From positions 1-60,762 of the forward strand of contig NZ_JANHKS010000034.1 of assembly GCF_028682175.1 (NCBI RefSeq): a stretch of DNA of 60,762 bases. Reading direction: 5' to 3'. The stretch's first letter is position 1. Each line of letters starts with the position of its first letter. The stretch is from Pseudomonas putida (GTDB lineage: Bacteria > Pseudomonadota > Gammaproteobacteria > Pseudomonadales > Pseudomonadaceae). Both the position numbers and the translations under genes were made by a program. This document shows positions 15,821 through 24,574 of this stretch, piece after piece. The notes beneath the pieces are model-generated. The model had not been told where the DNA came from. It did not search any database and saw only the letters and a program-made list of their open reading frames with translations.

Positions 15821-18238
15821 TCATGCTGGATTGAAGGTCCGCCAGGTCGCGCGCTCGAATTTGTCGCCTGCGGCAAAACGCTCGCGTGGTGCACTGCTCA
15901 GTCGCCTGAAAAAACCCATCTTCTGCAGGGGCAGGCTGGTATGAATGCCTGATCGGTCGGCGTAGTTGCTGAGCGTGTCCAAGCGTTCGATCTTGCCGAC
16001 GTAGATGGCTTTGTCATAGCCGATCACGGGCCTGCGCAAGACATTGGCCATTGCCTGTGCCGCGCCACTGGAACCGCCTTCACAGGCAAGCAGCACCAAA
16101 GGGCGATCCGCAGCGTAGCCGGCGAGGCGGGGCGCGATTTCGCGTCGGGCTACATTCGCGGCGGGTTCGAATATACCTTCAGCGTTGAGCAGATAGCCCT
16201 CGCCGCTCCCGTGGGTTCTGAGGCCCCTCAGGTTGTCCCCCCAGAGTCTGTTGTGAAACGTCACCTGAGGCACACCGGGTGGATGTTCGAACAGGACCTC
16301 GGTTTGATGATACCTGTACAAACTTGGAGTTGGCGCTCCCGCCCTGCGCCCGGCAAACCTTGCGACCGGACCGGACAGCCCGCTCAAAGCGCCCGCTGCA
16401 AGGCCCGTACCGAGCGAAACCCAGCCCAGAACGCTGGCGACGTTCTGATCGGCACCGGTGTGCTCGGCCACCAGGCCGGCCACGCCGGTCCCCAGCGACA
16501 CAAGATCCAGCACGCCTGCGGCGAGGACCATCATTGCGCTCGGTGTCAGCGCTGCCGAACCGGCGTAACACATGGAGGCGCCTACTGTGAGAAGCGCGCC
16601 GAAACCTGCGATCGCCGACGCAATACCAATCGCCAGACCCACGCCTGCCAGCGTGTAGTTCACCCAACTGTGCCCGTCCGGATCGATGCGGTTGACCGGA
16701 TCGCCTGCGCAATAGGCATACGGGTTGATGCCGCCCGCGCCGAACGGGCTCTGGCTGTCCGGGCTCAGGAAACACATCAGCACCGGATCGTAGGGGCGAT
16801 AATCGCCCAGTATCTGCCAGCCTGTCAGGGGCTCACGCCGTTGTCCGGCGAATCCGAACGCCGTGCTGTCGAACCGTTCGGCTTCAGCGCCGTGGCTGGT
16901 GTAACGGCGTGTGCGTAGCTGATCGTCGGCTTCAAGGCGCACGCTGCCCTGGGCGTCGCAACCGAGCAGGGTGGTCCGACGGATGCCGGCCGCCACTTTG
17001 CTGATCGCGAACAGGCCCTGTGCGCCCGAGTGAAATTGCAGGCAGTCATTGCCCGTCAGTTCGTGGGTCAGCTCGTCGCCGCTGAAAAAACTGCGATTGA
17101 GAACGCCATCGACGATGCGATCTGCCAGCCGGCCACGGGCAGTGTATCGGTACTGACAGCGCTGATTGTTGTAGTGAACTTCGGTCAGCCGATCCTGCGC
17201 GTTCCACACCATGCGCCGGCCCAGGCTGTCGCGGATGACTCGGCCACAGGCGTCATAGGCGAGCCTGATCACCCGCGGCCAGGCCGCATGGGTGTGGGTG
17301 ACCTTCACCAGTTGCACCGGGTTGTTCACGGCATAGGTGAACAGGGCCTGGTCCGAGCTGCCATCAGCGTACCGGGTGACCACCTTTTCGTGACCGTCCA
17401 GTGCATTGAAGGTGAACGACTGGCGCAGGATCCGGTTGCCGAATGGATCCTCAGGCGCGCAAGACTCATCGGCAGCATAGTTGACCAGCCGGCCTCGCAG
17501 GTCGTATTCGAAGGTTTCCGTGCCCGTCTGGCCATTGTCGGCCCAACTGCGTGAAGCGATCTTGTCGAATGCTGAATAGCCAAGGGTCTGAGTGACTGTC
17601 CGGGTGGCAGTGTTTCCTGTTTTGTCGGCTTCAGTGCTGGTAAAGGTACGCGTGGATTCGCGGCCGAGGCTGTCGTAGGTCAGGGTGGTGGTGAGGGTGC
17701 GCTGGTTATCCGGGTCGTCCACGACGGTACGCACCAGACGCGACAGTGCATCGTAGGCGTAGTGGCTGGTGAGGTTGCCTTCCCGGGTGTGCGTCACTCG
17801 ACCCTGGGCATCGAAGCTGCGCCGATGGCGGACCCCTTGCGAATCGTCGAAGCCCTGCAGCAAGCCGTTGAGCGAGTAATGCCATCGGGTTTCGTGGCAG
17901 GCCTGGTCGATGGTCCAGTTGTCCTGGCTCGGTTGGCCAGCAGCGCTGAACCCGAATGCCTCGGTCCCGAGCGCCCCGCTGGCCGAGACCGGCATGCCCA
18001 GCCTGTGATAGGTGATCCGCTGCACAGGCTCTGCGTCAGGTGTGACGCTGAGCAATCGGTTGTTCAACTGCGGTTCGTAGGTGAAGGCAACACGTTTTCC
18101 GTCAGCGAGCGTGTTAGCCGTGGGCGGAAGCTGCCCTTCGCGGTAATCGAAAAGCGTGGTGTAACCGGCAGCGTTGATCGAACGTTGCCGGCCGAGGCCG
18201 TCGAAGATCTGGCGACCTAGAATAAGAGGTGTGATCAT
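15821..18238 (-). CDS. Rhs C-terminal half, effector cassette 2
   Basis: An 805-residue YD-repeat protein. It starts directly in shell sequence (LGRQIFDGLGRQRSINAAGY) with no plug or signal, runs through YD repeats and reaches the Rhs core box (GGINPYAYCAGDPVNRIDPDGH, ending near residue 523). A hydrophobic stretch (about 524-630) follows, then a C-terminal domain of about 165 residues. That domain has a THG histidine (H676) and LLACEGG cysteine (C719), shared with the upstream paralogue, suggesting a caspase-like cysteine peptidase fold (inferred). The ribosome site is CAAGGATCGG, 59 bp after the first cassette. No immunity gene follows in the 247 bp before fumA. Confidence 0.85.
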   Translation of the reverse strand: MITPLILGRQIFDGLGRQRSINAAGYTTLFDYREGQLPPTANTLADGKRVAFTYEPQLNNRLLSVTPDAEPVQRITYHRLGMPVSASGALGTEAFGFSAAGQPSQDNWTIDQACHETRWHYSLNGLLQGFDDSQGVRHRRSFDAQGRVTHTREGNLTSHYAYDALSRLVRTVVDDPDNQRTLTTTLTYDSLGRESTRTFTSTEADKTGNTATRTVTQTLGYSAFDKIASRSWADNGQTGTETFEYDLRGRLVNYAADESCAPEDPFGNRILRQSFTFNALDGHEKVVTRYADGSSDQALFTYAVNNPVQLVKVTHTHAAWPRVIRLAYDACGRVIRDSLGRRMVWNAQDRLTEVHYNNQRCQYRYTARGRLADRIVDGVLNRSFFSGDELTHELTGNDCLQFHSGAQGLFAISKVAAGIRRTTLLGCDAQGSVRLEADDQLRTRRYTSHGAEAERFDSTAFGFAGQRREPLTGWQILGDYRPYDPVLMCFLSPDSQSPFGAGGINPYAYCAGDPVNRIDPDGHSWVNYTLAGVGLAIGIASAIAGFGALLTVGASMCYAGSAALTPSAMMVLAAGVLDLVSLGTGVAGLVAEHTGADQNVASVLGWVSLGTGLAAGALSGLSGPVARFAGRRAGAPTPSLYRYHQTEVLFEHPPGVPQVTFHNRLWGDNLRGLRTHGSGEGYLLNAEGIFEPAANVARREIAPRLAGYAADRPLVLLACEGGSSGAAQAMANVLRRPVIGYDKAIYVGKIERLDTLSNYADRSGIHTSLPLQKMGFFRRLSSAPRERFAAGDKFERATWRTFNPA

Positions 18239-18297
18239 GGTTCCGATCCTTGGAAGTTGAGTTCAGAGCCGTTCGGGGATATGGCCGGATGGGCGCC

Positions 18298-20733
18298 TTA
18301 GAAGGGTGTGACCCTGCCATCAGGGTGGTAGATGTTTGATTGCGCTTCCCGAAAAGTGGCTTTCCAGGCCTTGACCGGGTTGCCCGAAGTCCGCAGGCGC
18401 TCAAGGTAGGGGATAGCTTCCAGCGGAGTATTGGAGGCATTGCGTGCGTTCTGAAGATTGGCGAAGCCTTTGACATACACCTTGTTGGAAAACCCTTGCA
18501 CCGGGCGGCCCAGTTCCCGGGCGATTTCCAGCGCCGCGCCGTTTTTTCCTCCCCAGCACGACAAAAGCACAAAGGTGTCGTCCGCAGCCGTTCCAAGGGA
18601 CTGAAGCCTGGGTGCGATCACATCTCTGGCGACGTCGGCTGCGCGCATCACATTGCCATTCGCACCCATGAGCAGAGCGCGGGCAGGATCGCCGTGGGTC
18701 AGTAGCGCGGCCCGGTTGGTGGCGTGATAGGTTTCGATGAAGCCGACGTCCACGGCTCTGGACGTGTGCTGGGCCAGGACTTCGCCGTTGCCCAGGCGGC
18801 CAGGTTTGGGCGGCATCCAGCCCTGTTTCAGGTCAAAGGATCTCTGGCGCATGCCCGCACGCCTCAGGGCGCCCAGCTTCATGCCTGCCCCGGCACCTGC
18901 CAGACCGGTGACCAGAGAGATACCGCCGAGAATGTCCGAGGCGGTGCCGCTTTGCCCCGTGGCCTGAAGCACTGTGCTCGCAATGCCTGTGGCCAGGGAC
19001 ACGATATCCAGCGTTGCCGCCGCAAGGGCAATGATCTGTGCGGTGGTCAACGTACCCAGCCCGGCACTCAACAAGGCCCCGGCGGCAGGCAATGCAGCCT
19101 GCAGGCCGGGAATCAACGCCAACGCACCCAGCGCCAGACCCGCGCCCGCCAGTGCGTAATTTACCCAGCTATGGCCGTCAGGGTCGACGCGGTTGACCGG
19201 ATCTCCCGCGCACCAGGCATAGGGGTTGATCCCGCCACGGCCGAAGGGGCTCTCGGTGTCCGGGGCCAGGAAGCACATCAGCAGCGGGTCATAGGGGCGG
19301 TTGCCACCGGGTATGTAAAAACCCGACAGGGGTTCGCGCAGCTCGCCAGCGTAGCCGAATGCCAGATTGCCGGGCCGGGAGACGTCCGCGCCATGGGCGG
19401 TGTACTGGCGCCGGCGTACCGTGCTGTCGGCTTCCACGCGTACGCTGCCCTGAGCGTCTGTACCGAGCAGAATGGTTTTGCGAACACCGCCGCTAACCTC
19501 GTTGATCGCGAACAACGCACCCATGTCACCGATCAACTGGACGCTGTCGCTGCCCGTCTGCCTGTGGGTGAGTTGGTCGGCACTGAAAAAATCCCGGGTC
19601 AGCCTTTTGTTTACCAGACGGTCAGTCAGCTGCCCGCTGGGATCGTAGCGGTAGCTGCAAGTACCCGCCGCTGAACGAACTTCGGTCAGTCGCCCCTGGG
19701 TGTTCCAGCTCAGGTAACGACCGAGGCTGTCTGCAATTACGCGGCCGCAGGCGTCGTAGGTCAGCGTGATGTTTTTGGGCCATGAAGGGTGGGTGTGGGT
19801 GATCCTCGTGACGCAGGTGGGATCGTCACTGGCGTAGCGGAATCGGGCTTCATCGCGGGTGCCGTCGGCATAGATGGTGACCACGCGCCTGTGACCGTTC
19901 AACTCATTGAAAGTGAATCTCTGCTCGACGATCCGGTTGCCGAATGGGTCTTGCACTGCGGCGGCAGCGTTGGCGGTGTGGCGCACGAGACGGCCGCGCT
20001 CATCGTACTCGAAGTGTTCTTCGCTGCGTTGCTCGCCGTCTGTGCAGATTCTGGAAGTGATCTGATCGAGTGCCGAGTATCCCTGGGTCTGGGTGATCGT
20101 CCTGACGCTGGCTCCAGTGGCCTGCACGATGCTGAACGTGCGGGTGTGCTCGCGGCCCAACGGGTCGTAGGTGAAGGCCGTGGTGAGGGATTGCCCGGTT
20201 TGCGGATCGGTTACCCTGACGGTCAGCGGGCGCGACAGCTCATCGTAGTGGTAGGTGGTTTCCACGGTGCCGACGCAGGTCTTCGCGACGCGGCCTTGCG
20301 CATCGAATTCCCGCCGATGGCTCACGCCCTGGGCATCACTGAAGCCTTGCAGCAGGCCACTGAACGACTGTCGCCACGTGCTGGTGTAAGTCGTCCCGTC
20401 CACGGTCCAGCGGTCCATGAGCGGCTGGCCGGATGCGGTGAACTCGAAGGTCTGCGTGCCAAGGGCGCCTGTGATGGACGTGGGCAGGCCGTGTTTCGGA
20501 TGACGGCTGATGAGTGTGGCCGTCTCGCCGTCGGCGGCGACACCGAGCAACGTTTGGCCCAGGTTTTTTTCATATTTGAACAGGGTGACCCTGCCATCGG
20601 CCAGGGTGTTCGACGCGGGTGGGAGTTGCCCCTTGTGGTAGTGAAACACGGTGGTGCTGCGGCCGACTTCGACGCTGAGTTGGCGGCCAAGGCCGTCGAA
20701 GGACTGCCGGCCGATGATGGTTGCTGTGTTCAT
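18298..20733 (-). CDS. Rhs C-terminal half, effector cassette 1
   Basis: An 811-residue paralogue of the next gene. It begins at the same seam (IIGRQSFDGLGRQLSVEVG), has parallel YD repeats, the core box ending DPVNRVDPDGH near residue 521, a hydrophobic segment (about 522-620) and a C-terminal domain with THGDP (H680) and LLSCWGGKNGAA (C726). The two C-termini differ far more than the shells but share the His/Cys spacing (46 and 43 residues) and the AADVARDVIAPRL-type helix. The ribosome site is CAAGGATCG. It lies 74 bp behind the N-terminal-half gene. It is probably the effector-bearing part of an Rhs/TcC-like toxin; its activity is not established. Confidence 0.85.
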   Translation of the reverse strand: MNTATIIGRQSFDGLGRQLSVEVGRSTTVFHYHKGQLPPASNTLADGRVTLFKYEKNLGQTLLGVAADGETATLISRHPKHGLPTSITGALGTQTFEFTASGQPLMDRWTVDGTTYTSTWRQSFSGLLQGFSDAQGVSHRREFDAQGRVAKTCVGTVETTYHYDELSRPLTVRVTDPQTGQSLTTAFTYDPLGREHTRTFSIVQATGASVRTITQTQGYSALDQITSRICTDGEQRSEEHFEYDERGRLVRHTANAAAAVQDPFGNRIVEQRFTFNELNGHRRVVTIYADGTRDEARFRYASDDPTCVTRITHTHPSWPKNITLTYDACGRVIADSLGRYLSWNTQGRLTEVRSAAGTCSYRYDPSGQLTDRLVNKRLTRDFFSADQLTHRQTGSDSVQLIGDMGALFAINEVSGGVRKTILLGTDAQGSVRVEADSTVRRRQYTAHGADVSRPGNLAFGYAGELREPLSGFYIPGGNRPYDPLLMCFLAPDTESPFGRGGINPYAWCAGDPVNRVDPDGHSWVNYALAGAGLALGALALIPGLQAALPAAGALLSAGLGTLTTAQIIALAAATLDIVSLATGIASTVLQATGQSGTASDILGGISLVTGLAGAGAGMKLGALRRAGMRQRSFDLKQGWMPPKPGRLGNGEVLAQHTSRAVDVGFIETYHATNRAALLTHGDPARALLMGANGNVMRAADVARDVIAPRLQSLGTAADDTFVLLSCWGGKNGAALEIARELGRPVQGFSNKVYVKGFANLQNARNASNTPLEAIPYLERLRTSGNPVKAWKATFREAQSNIYHPDGRVTPF

Positions 20734-20807
20734 GTCTTCGATCCTTGAAGAAATTACCGGCCAACGGGAAGCCTTCGTCAGGGCAAGCTTCCCGCCAATG
20801 TTCGTGG

Positions 20808-23438
20808 CTACCGAGAGGTCCTATCTGGAGTTGGCGCGGTGACGGCGATGGTTTCGGGATGGTTGCCATCGCTGTGCGGGGCGTATGTCCAGTTCACCAC
20901 CGTGGCGTCGGCCAGCCGTTGTTCGGTGAACCGTCCGTACACATCCAGCTTCACGGTGGTCACGCGATCCGGCAGACCGGGCACCGCAAGGGTGGTGCGG
21001 GTGACACGGTCCAGCCCATCGCGCAGCCATGCGCTGCTGCGAACCAGCGTGCCATGGGTGTCGTACAGCTCGGCGCGGATGGCGCTGCCGGCCGCGTTGT
21101 GCCAAGTCAGGGTGTGCGGGCCTTTCACCGTTCCGTTCTGCTGCCAGGCCTTGAGCGTGAGCTGCACCGGATCGTGCTGGCTGTGACTCACGACCCCGTT
21201 GGGCGCGATGCTCTGGCTCACTTGCCCCCAGTCATCGTAACGGGTGTCGGTGGTCAGCTTGAGGGGCGTGACCAGTGCGGGGTTGGCAGGGTCGCGCAGC
21301 CAGTCCTGCTGGGTTTCGCTGATGGTTCTGCCTTCGGCATCGAACAGGGTGCGGCCGATCTCGCGGAACGTGCCCGGCGCGTGATCGAGGTCTTCCAGCT
21401 CGATGCGTACGCTTCGCCCCTCGCCGTCGAGCCATTGGCGGTGATGCTGACCGGTGGCAAGCACGTTCTCGATCATCACCGGGTTTTCGCCCATGAGCAC
21501 GTGCTTGAGCGCGACCTTGTCCCTCACGTGATAGGTGGTGGTGCAACGGGCTTCATAGGGGCTGCCAACCGCCGTGACCACAAGGGTAACGCGGCCGAGG
21601 CTATCGTGCTCGTAGCGCGAAACCGCTCCGGCTGCATTGGTTTCCCGGACCACTTGGCCGGTGCCCAGCGACCGCGTGCTGCTCTGGCTCGAACGCACCT
21701 GATCGGTGTTCTCGAAGCCGATGGTGGTGGTGCGAGTGGTCACTTCGCTGTCAGTCAGCTCATAGTCGTAGCGGGTGGTGGTGGCCTTGCCGTTGAGCGT
21801 GGTGACTTTGCTTTTGATGCGGGCGTAGTGCGGGCCTCTCTCCGTGATGTAGGTCTGGGTCGTGGACTCGATTTCCCGTGAGTGAGATTCATCGCGGGCC
21901 GTTTCATGTTCTACCACCACACATGGGCGCCCGCCCTCGATGAGCGAACCCAGCGCCTTATAAGTATAGGTGGTGGAGGTCTCCGATGCCCCGCCAAAAC
22001 TGCCGTCTGCCAGGCGCAGCGGCTTGATGGTTTTCTTTTTCAGAAACCTGACGGTGCCCAGAGGGCTGGCTGGGCAGACCTTGGGATCCTTATCACCTTC
22101 GGCAGGGTAGTATTCGCGGTGCTCTTCGATGCCGTTGGGCGAGCGCGTGAACAGGACGTTGCCGAACCTGTCGTAGCGATACTCGGTCTGCTCGCTGCGC
22201 TTGAGGTCTGCGGCGCTGTGGTCGATGAAGGTCAGGGTCTGTTTGTGCGGCAGTTGGCACCACGCGGGTTGATCCTTCCAGGGGGTGTTCGCAGCTATGC
22301 CGTAGATGGTGTCCTGGCGGATTTCGCAGTGGCCCCGGCGGCTGGTTTCCTGAGTGAGTAAGTGAAAGCGGTTCCAGGTCCGGGTGATGGTAGACAGCGG
22401 CTTGCCATTGGCGTCGGTCTGGGTTTCGACCACGCTGTAGCTATAGTCCTGTTCCACTTGATAGAGATTGTCGCGACCCTTCTGCCAGTCGAACGCCTGG
22501 GCGCTGGCGTAACCCAGGAAGTTGTGCGCGCCGATCCATTCATAGGTGCGGTGCAGCCGGGTGTGGTCTGCGCCCGAAGAGTGGGTCCACCTCAGCACCC
22601 TCGGGAGGACCTCGAACGGCGCGCCGTCCGGAAGCTGATGGCCATCTTCGCCCTTGGCCCAGGTCACGGTGTCCGACGCCCCCAACGGGGTGATGAATTC
22701 GGTGGGCAGCAGCAGGTGAGTGGTATCATCCAGAGGATGGTGGTCGTAGGCGATGGTGCAGGGTGTCTTGATGCCAGGGAGGTGAACGGCCACCAGCTTG
22801 TCGTTGGTGGTGCGCATCCTCAAGGTGTGTGCATCACGCCCGGGTGCGGAAAATTCGATCTCGCCTTCGTCGTAGGCGACCTGCAACAGCGTCTGCGTGT
22901 CGTCGCGGATGCTACTCAGCCTGAAGCTACTGCGAAACGGCGACCAGCGCACATGAACCCGTCGACCCTCCGGGCTGCGCATTTCGGTGACCAGAAACCG
23001 GCTGCTGTCTTCCTGGCGGGTCAGTATCTCGCTCTGGCCATTCTTGTACTCCACAAGGTAGGCATCGCTGCCCAGGCACTTGACCACCATCGACTTCAGC
23101 TTGGCATCGAGCAGTTTCAGTTCGCTGCCCGGGGTGGTGGCCGGGCTGTCGGTGTCGACTGCAAAACGCTCCCCCGACGACAGGCGCAACGAGGGAGCGT
23201 CCTGATTGAGGTCCAGTTCGCTCAGGTCCAGCGACCAGCCCAGCCCGAAACCCTTGTCCTGGGTTGAGCCCAGCACGCTGAATGACAGCGTGGGGGTGAG
23301 GCTGGGGCCGCACATGTTGTTGGCGGGGATGATGGGAAGCTGAAAGGCCAGGGTGAATTGGCCGGTGCGGGCATCGACACCGGTCTTGATGAAATCGGTG
23401 AAGTTTGTGGCTTGTGTGTGAACACTTGAAATGGGCAT
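20808..23438 (-). CDS. Rhs/TcB-like N-terminal shell half
   Basis: An 876-residue protein with an N-terminal plug-like region (TGQFTLAFQLPIIPANN, then GFGLGWSLDLSELDLN, typical of SpvB/TcB/Rhs openings) followed by YD repeats (EYRYDRFGNVLFTRSPNG, RYEHDSLGRVTLV). It stops in mid-shell after WTYAPHSDGNHPETIAVTAP, without core box or toxin. In one-piece Pseudomonas Rhs proteins such a sequence would continue into the stretch that opens the next two genes. I start it at the ATG 23438; an in-frame TTG at 23453 is possible. No signal peptide. It probably assembles with either downstream half (inferred). Confidence 0.83.
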   Translation of the reverse strand: MPISSVHTQATNFTDFIKTGVDARTGQFTLAFQLPIIPANNMCGPSLTPTLSFSVLGSTQDKGFGLGWSLDLSELDLNQDAPSLRLSSGERFAVDTDSPATTPGSELKLLDAKLKSMVVKCLGSDAYLVEYKNGQSEILTRQEDSSRFLVTEMRSPEGRRVHVRWSPFRSSFRLSSIRDDTQTLLQVAYDEGEIEFSAPGRDAHTLRMRTTNDKLVAVHLPGIKTPCTIAYDHHPLDDTTHLLLPTEFITPLGASDTVTWAKGEDGHQLPDGAPFEVLPRVLRWTHSSGADHTRLHRTYEWIGAHNFLGYASAQAFDWQKGRDNLYQVEQDYSYSVVETQTDANGKPLSTITRTWNRFHLLTQETSRRGHCEIRQDTIYGIAANTPWKDQPAWCQLPHKQTLTFIDHSAADLKRSEQTEYRYDRFGNVLFTRSPNGIEEHREYYPAEGDKDPKVCPASPLGTVRFLKKKTIKPLRLADGSFGGASETSTTYTYKALGSLIEGGRPCVVVEHETARDESHSREIESTTQTYITERGPHYARIKSKVTTLNGKATTTRYDYELTDSEVTTRTTTIGFENTDQVRSSQSSTRSLGTGQVVRETNAAGAVSRYEHDSLGRVTLVVTAVGSPYEARCTTTYHVRDKVALKHVLMGENPVMIENVLATGQHHRQWLDGEGRSVRIELEDLDHAPGTFREIGRTLFDAEGRTISETQQDWLRDPANPALVTPLKLTTDTRYDDWGQVSQSIAPNGVVSHSQHDPVQLTLKAWQQNGTVKGPHTLTWHNAAGSAIRAELYDTHGTLVRSSAWLRDGLDRVTRTTLAVPGLPDRVTTVKLDVYGRFTEQRLADATVVNWTYAPHSDGNHPETIAVTAPTPDRTSR

Positions 23439-23538
23439 GGATAAATTCCGCAATGTCGTCGATCGTTGTCGGACGGGCCCGCCGGTTCAACTATGACGGC
23501 TGAGAGGGCAGACCCGAGAGAGAAGTGAATGCACCGTG

Positions 23539-24510
23539 TTAACGAAGCATTCTGAAATCCATAAAGTTGCCCGCCCCCTCAATTGTCATTTTGATTTTGT
23601 ACTTGTTACCGTACTGGTCGAGCACGGCGAAGGACCCTGGCGCCGGCGGCCCTGCCTCCGGTTTTGGGTCGATTCCACGTAATTGGAGTCGGATGAAATT
23701 CATGGCACCGGCGCGGGTGTTAATGGGGACGCTGAGGTGCCGATAGCCAAAGGCTTGAACTTGACTGAGAGGATCGACTAGATAGTGGAGGTTCATTTCC
23801 ACCGATGGTGATGCAAAGTTGTTGCCCCAGAAAACTTCGCCGTCATCCCGTTCACCCAGAAAGGTTGCCGCCAATCCATCCTGAAATGCGGCATCGGCAT
23901 CGACTATCCTGAAGGCTGGATTTTTGAACTCCAGATGATACAAGTCGATATCGACCGCCGTTTTCACTTTCCATGACTTGCGATCATGCTCGACGACGTC
24001 AGTCACGGTATCCATGAGCGCATCAACCCGCTCAAGCTTGAAATCCGAACGCTGCCGGTTCGGGCTGGTGATCGTTTCGACCTTGACCGATGAATTGAAG
24101 ACGCTGGTGTGGCTGACGTAGTGGCTGTCTTCGTCACGGGTCACGGCGGCGTAGAGGGTCTTGATCGACCCTCCGGACGCGGTCGAGGAAACGTAGAATT
24201 TCCTGGAACAGGCCGTGGACTCCAGCAGCCGCGACGGGGCCATGCCTGTGTCGGCGTAATATTCGAACCGCTCATCCCGCTTGCGGGAAACCCGGTACTC
24301 GCCTGACAACTCTCGATACTGCCCATCATCATCTAGCGTGACCAGCCGGACGGTGTTCAGTTGCTCTTTGGTGATGCTCTCGCCCTTGCGGGGTGTCAAC
24401 CCAACCGAAACTTGAAGTTGGTTGTTTCCGTTGTTGAATATCCGGTTCGAGTTGGAGGTGATGTTGATGTTCAAGCGGCTCAGCCAGTCGGCTTCGTTGA
24501 TCGGTTTCAT
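23539..24510 (-). CDS. Unrecognised protein, paralogue 2 of a tandem pair at the Rhs locus
   Basis: A 323-residue protein I do not recognise. It is a clear paralogue of the gene upstream: both open MKP(I/V)N(E/D)ADWLSR, then NINIT and RIFNNGN, and share SDFKLE, LYHLEFKNPAFRIVDAD-type and INTRAGAMNFIRLQLRG-type blocks. It appears soluble, has no signal peptide or transmembrane helix, and is rich in predicted strand. I start it at 24510, where the paralogy begins and an AAGGATGG site precedes; a longer frame to 24624 would overlap the upstream gene. Base composition is noticeably more A/T-rich than the surroundings, suggesting later arrival. Confidence 0.8.
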   Translation of the reverse strand: MKPINEADWLSRLNINITSNSNRIFNNGNNQLQVSVGLTPRKGESITKEQLNTVRLVTLDDDGQYRELSGEYRVSRKRDERFEYYADTGMAPSRLLESTACSRKFYVSSTASGGSIKTLYAAVTRDEDSHYVSHTSVFNSSVKVETITSPNRQRSDFKLERVDALMDTVTDVVEHDRKSWKVKTAVDIDLYHLEFKNPAFRIVDADAAFQDGLAATFLGERDDGEVFWGNNFASPSVEMNLHYLVDPLSQVQAFGYRHLSVPINTRAGAMNFIRLQLRGIDPKPEAGPPAPGSFAVLDQYGNKYKIKMTIEGAGNFMDFRMLR

Positions 24511-24574
24511 GCTGTAACCATCCTTGGTTTGTAATGGCAGGGTTGCAGTGGAGGCTGACTTGCAACTGGCTCCC

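Noticed and set aside
18239..20807. Rhs halves as a frameshifted pseudogene
   Set aside because: Each half has its own start and ribosome site, gaps of 59-74 bp with no shell sequence between, and there are two intact C halves, so a simple frameshift does not explain it.
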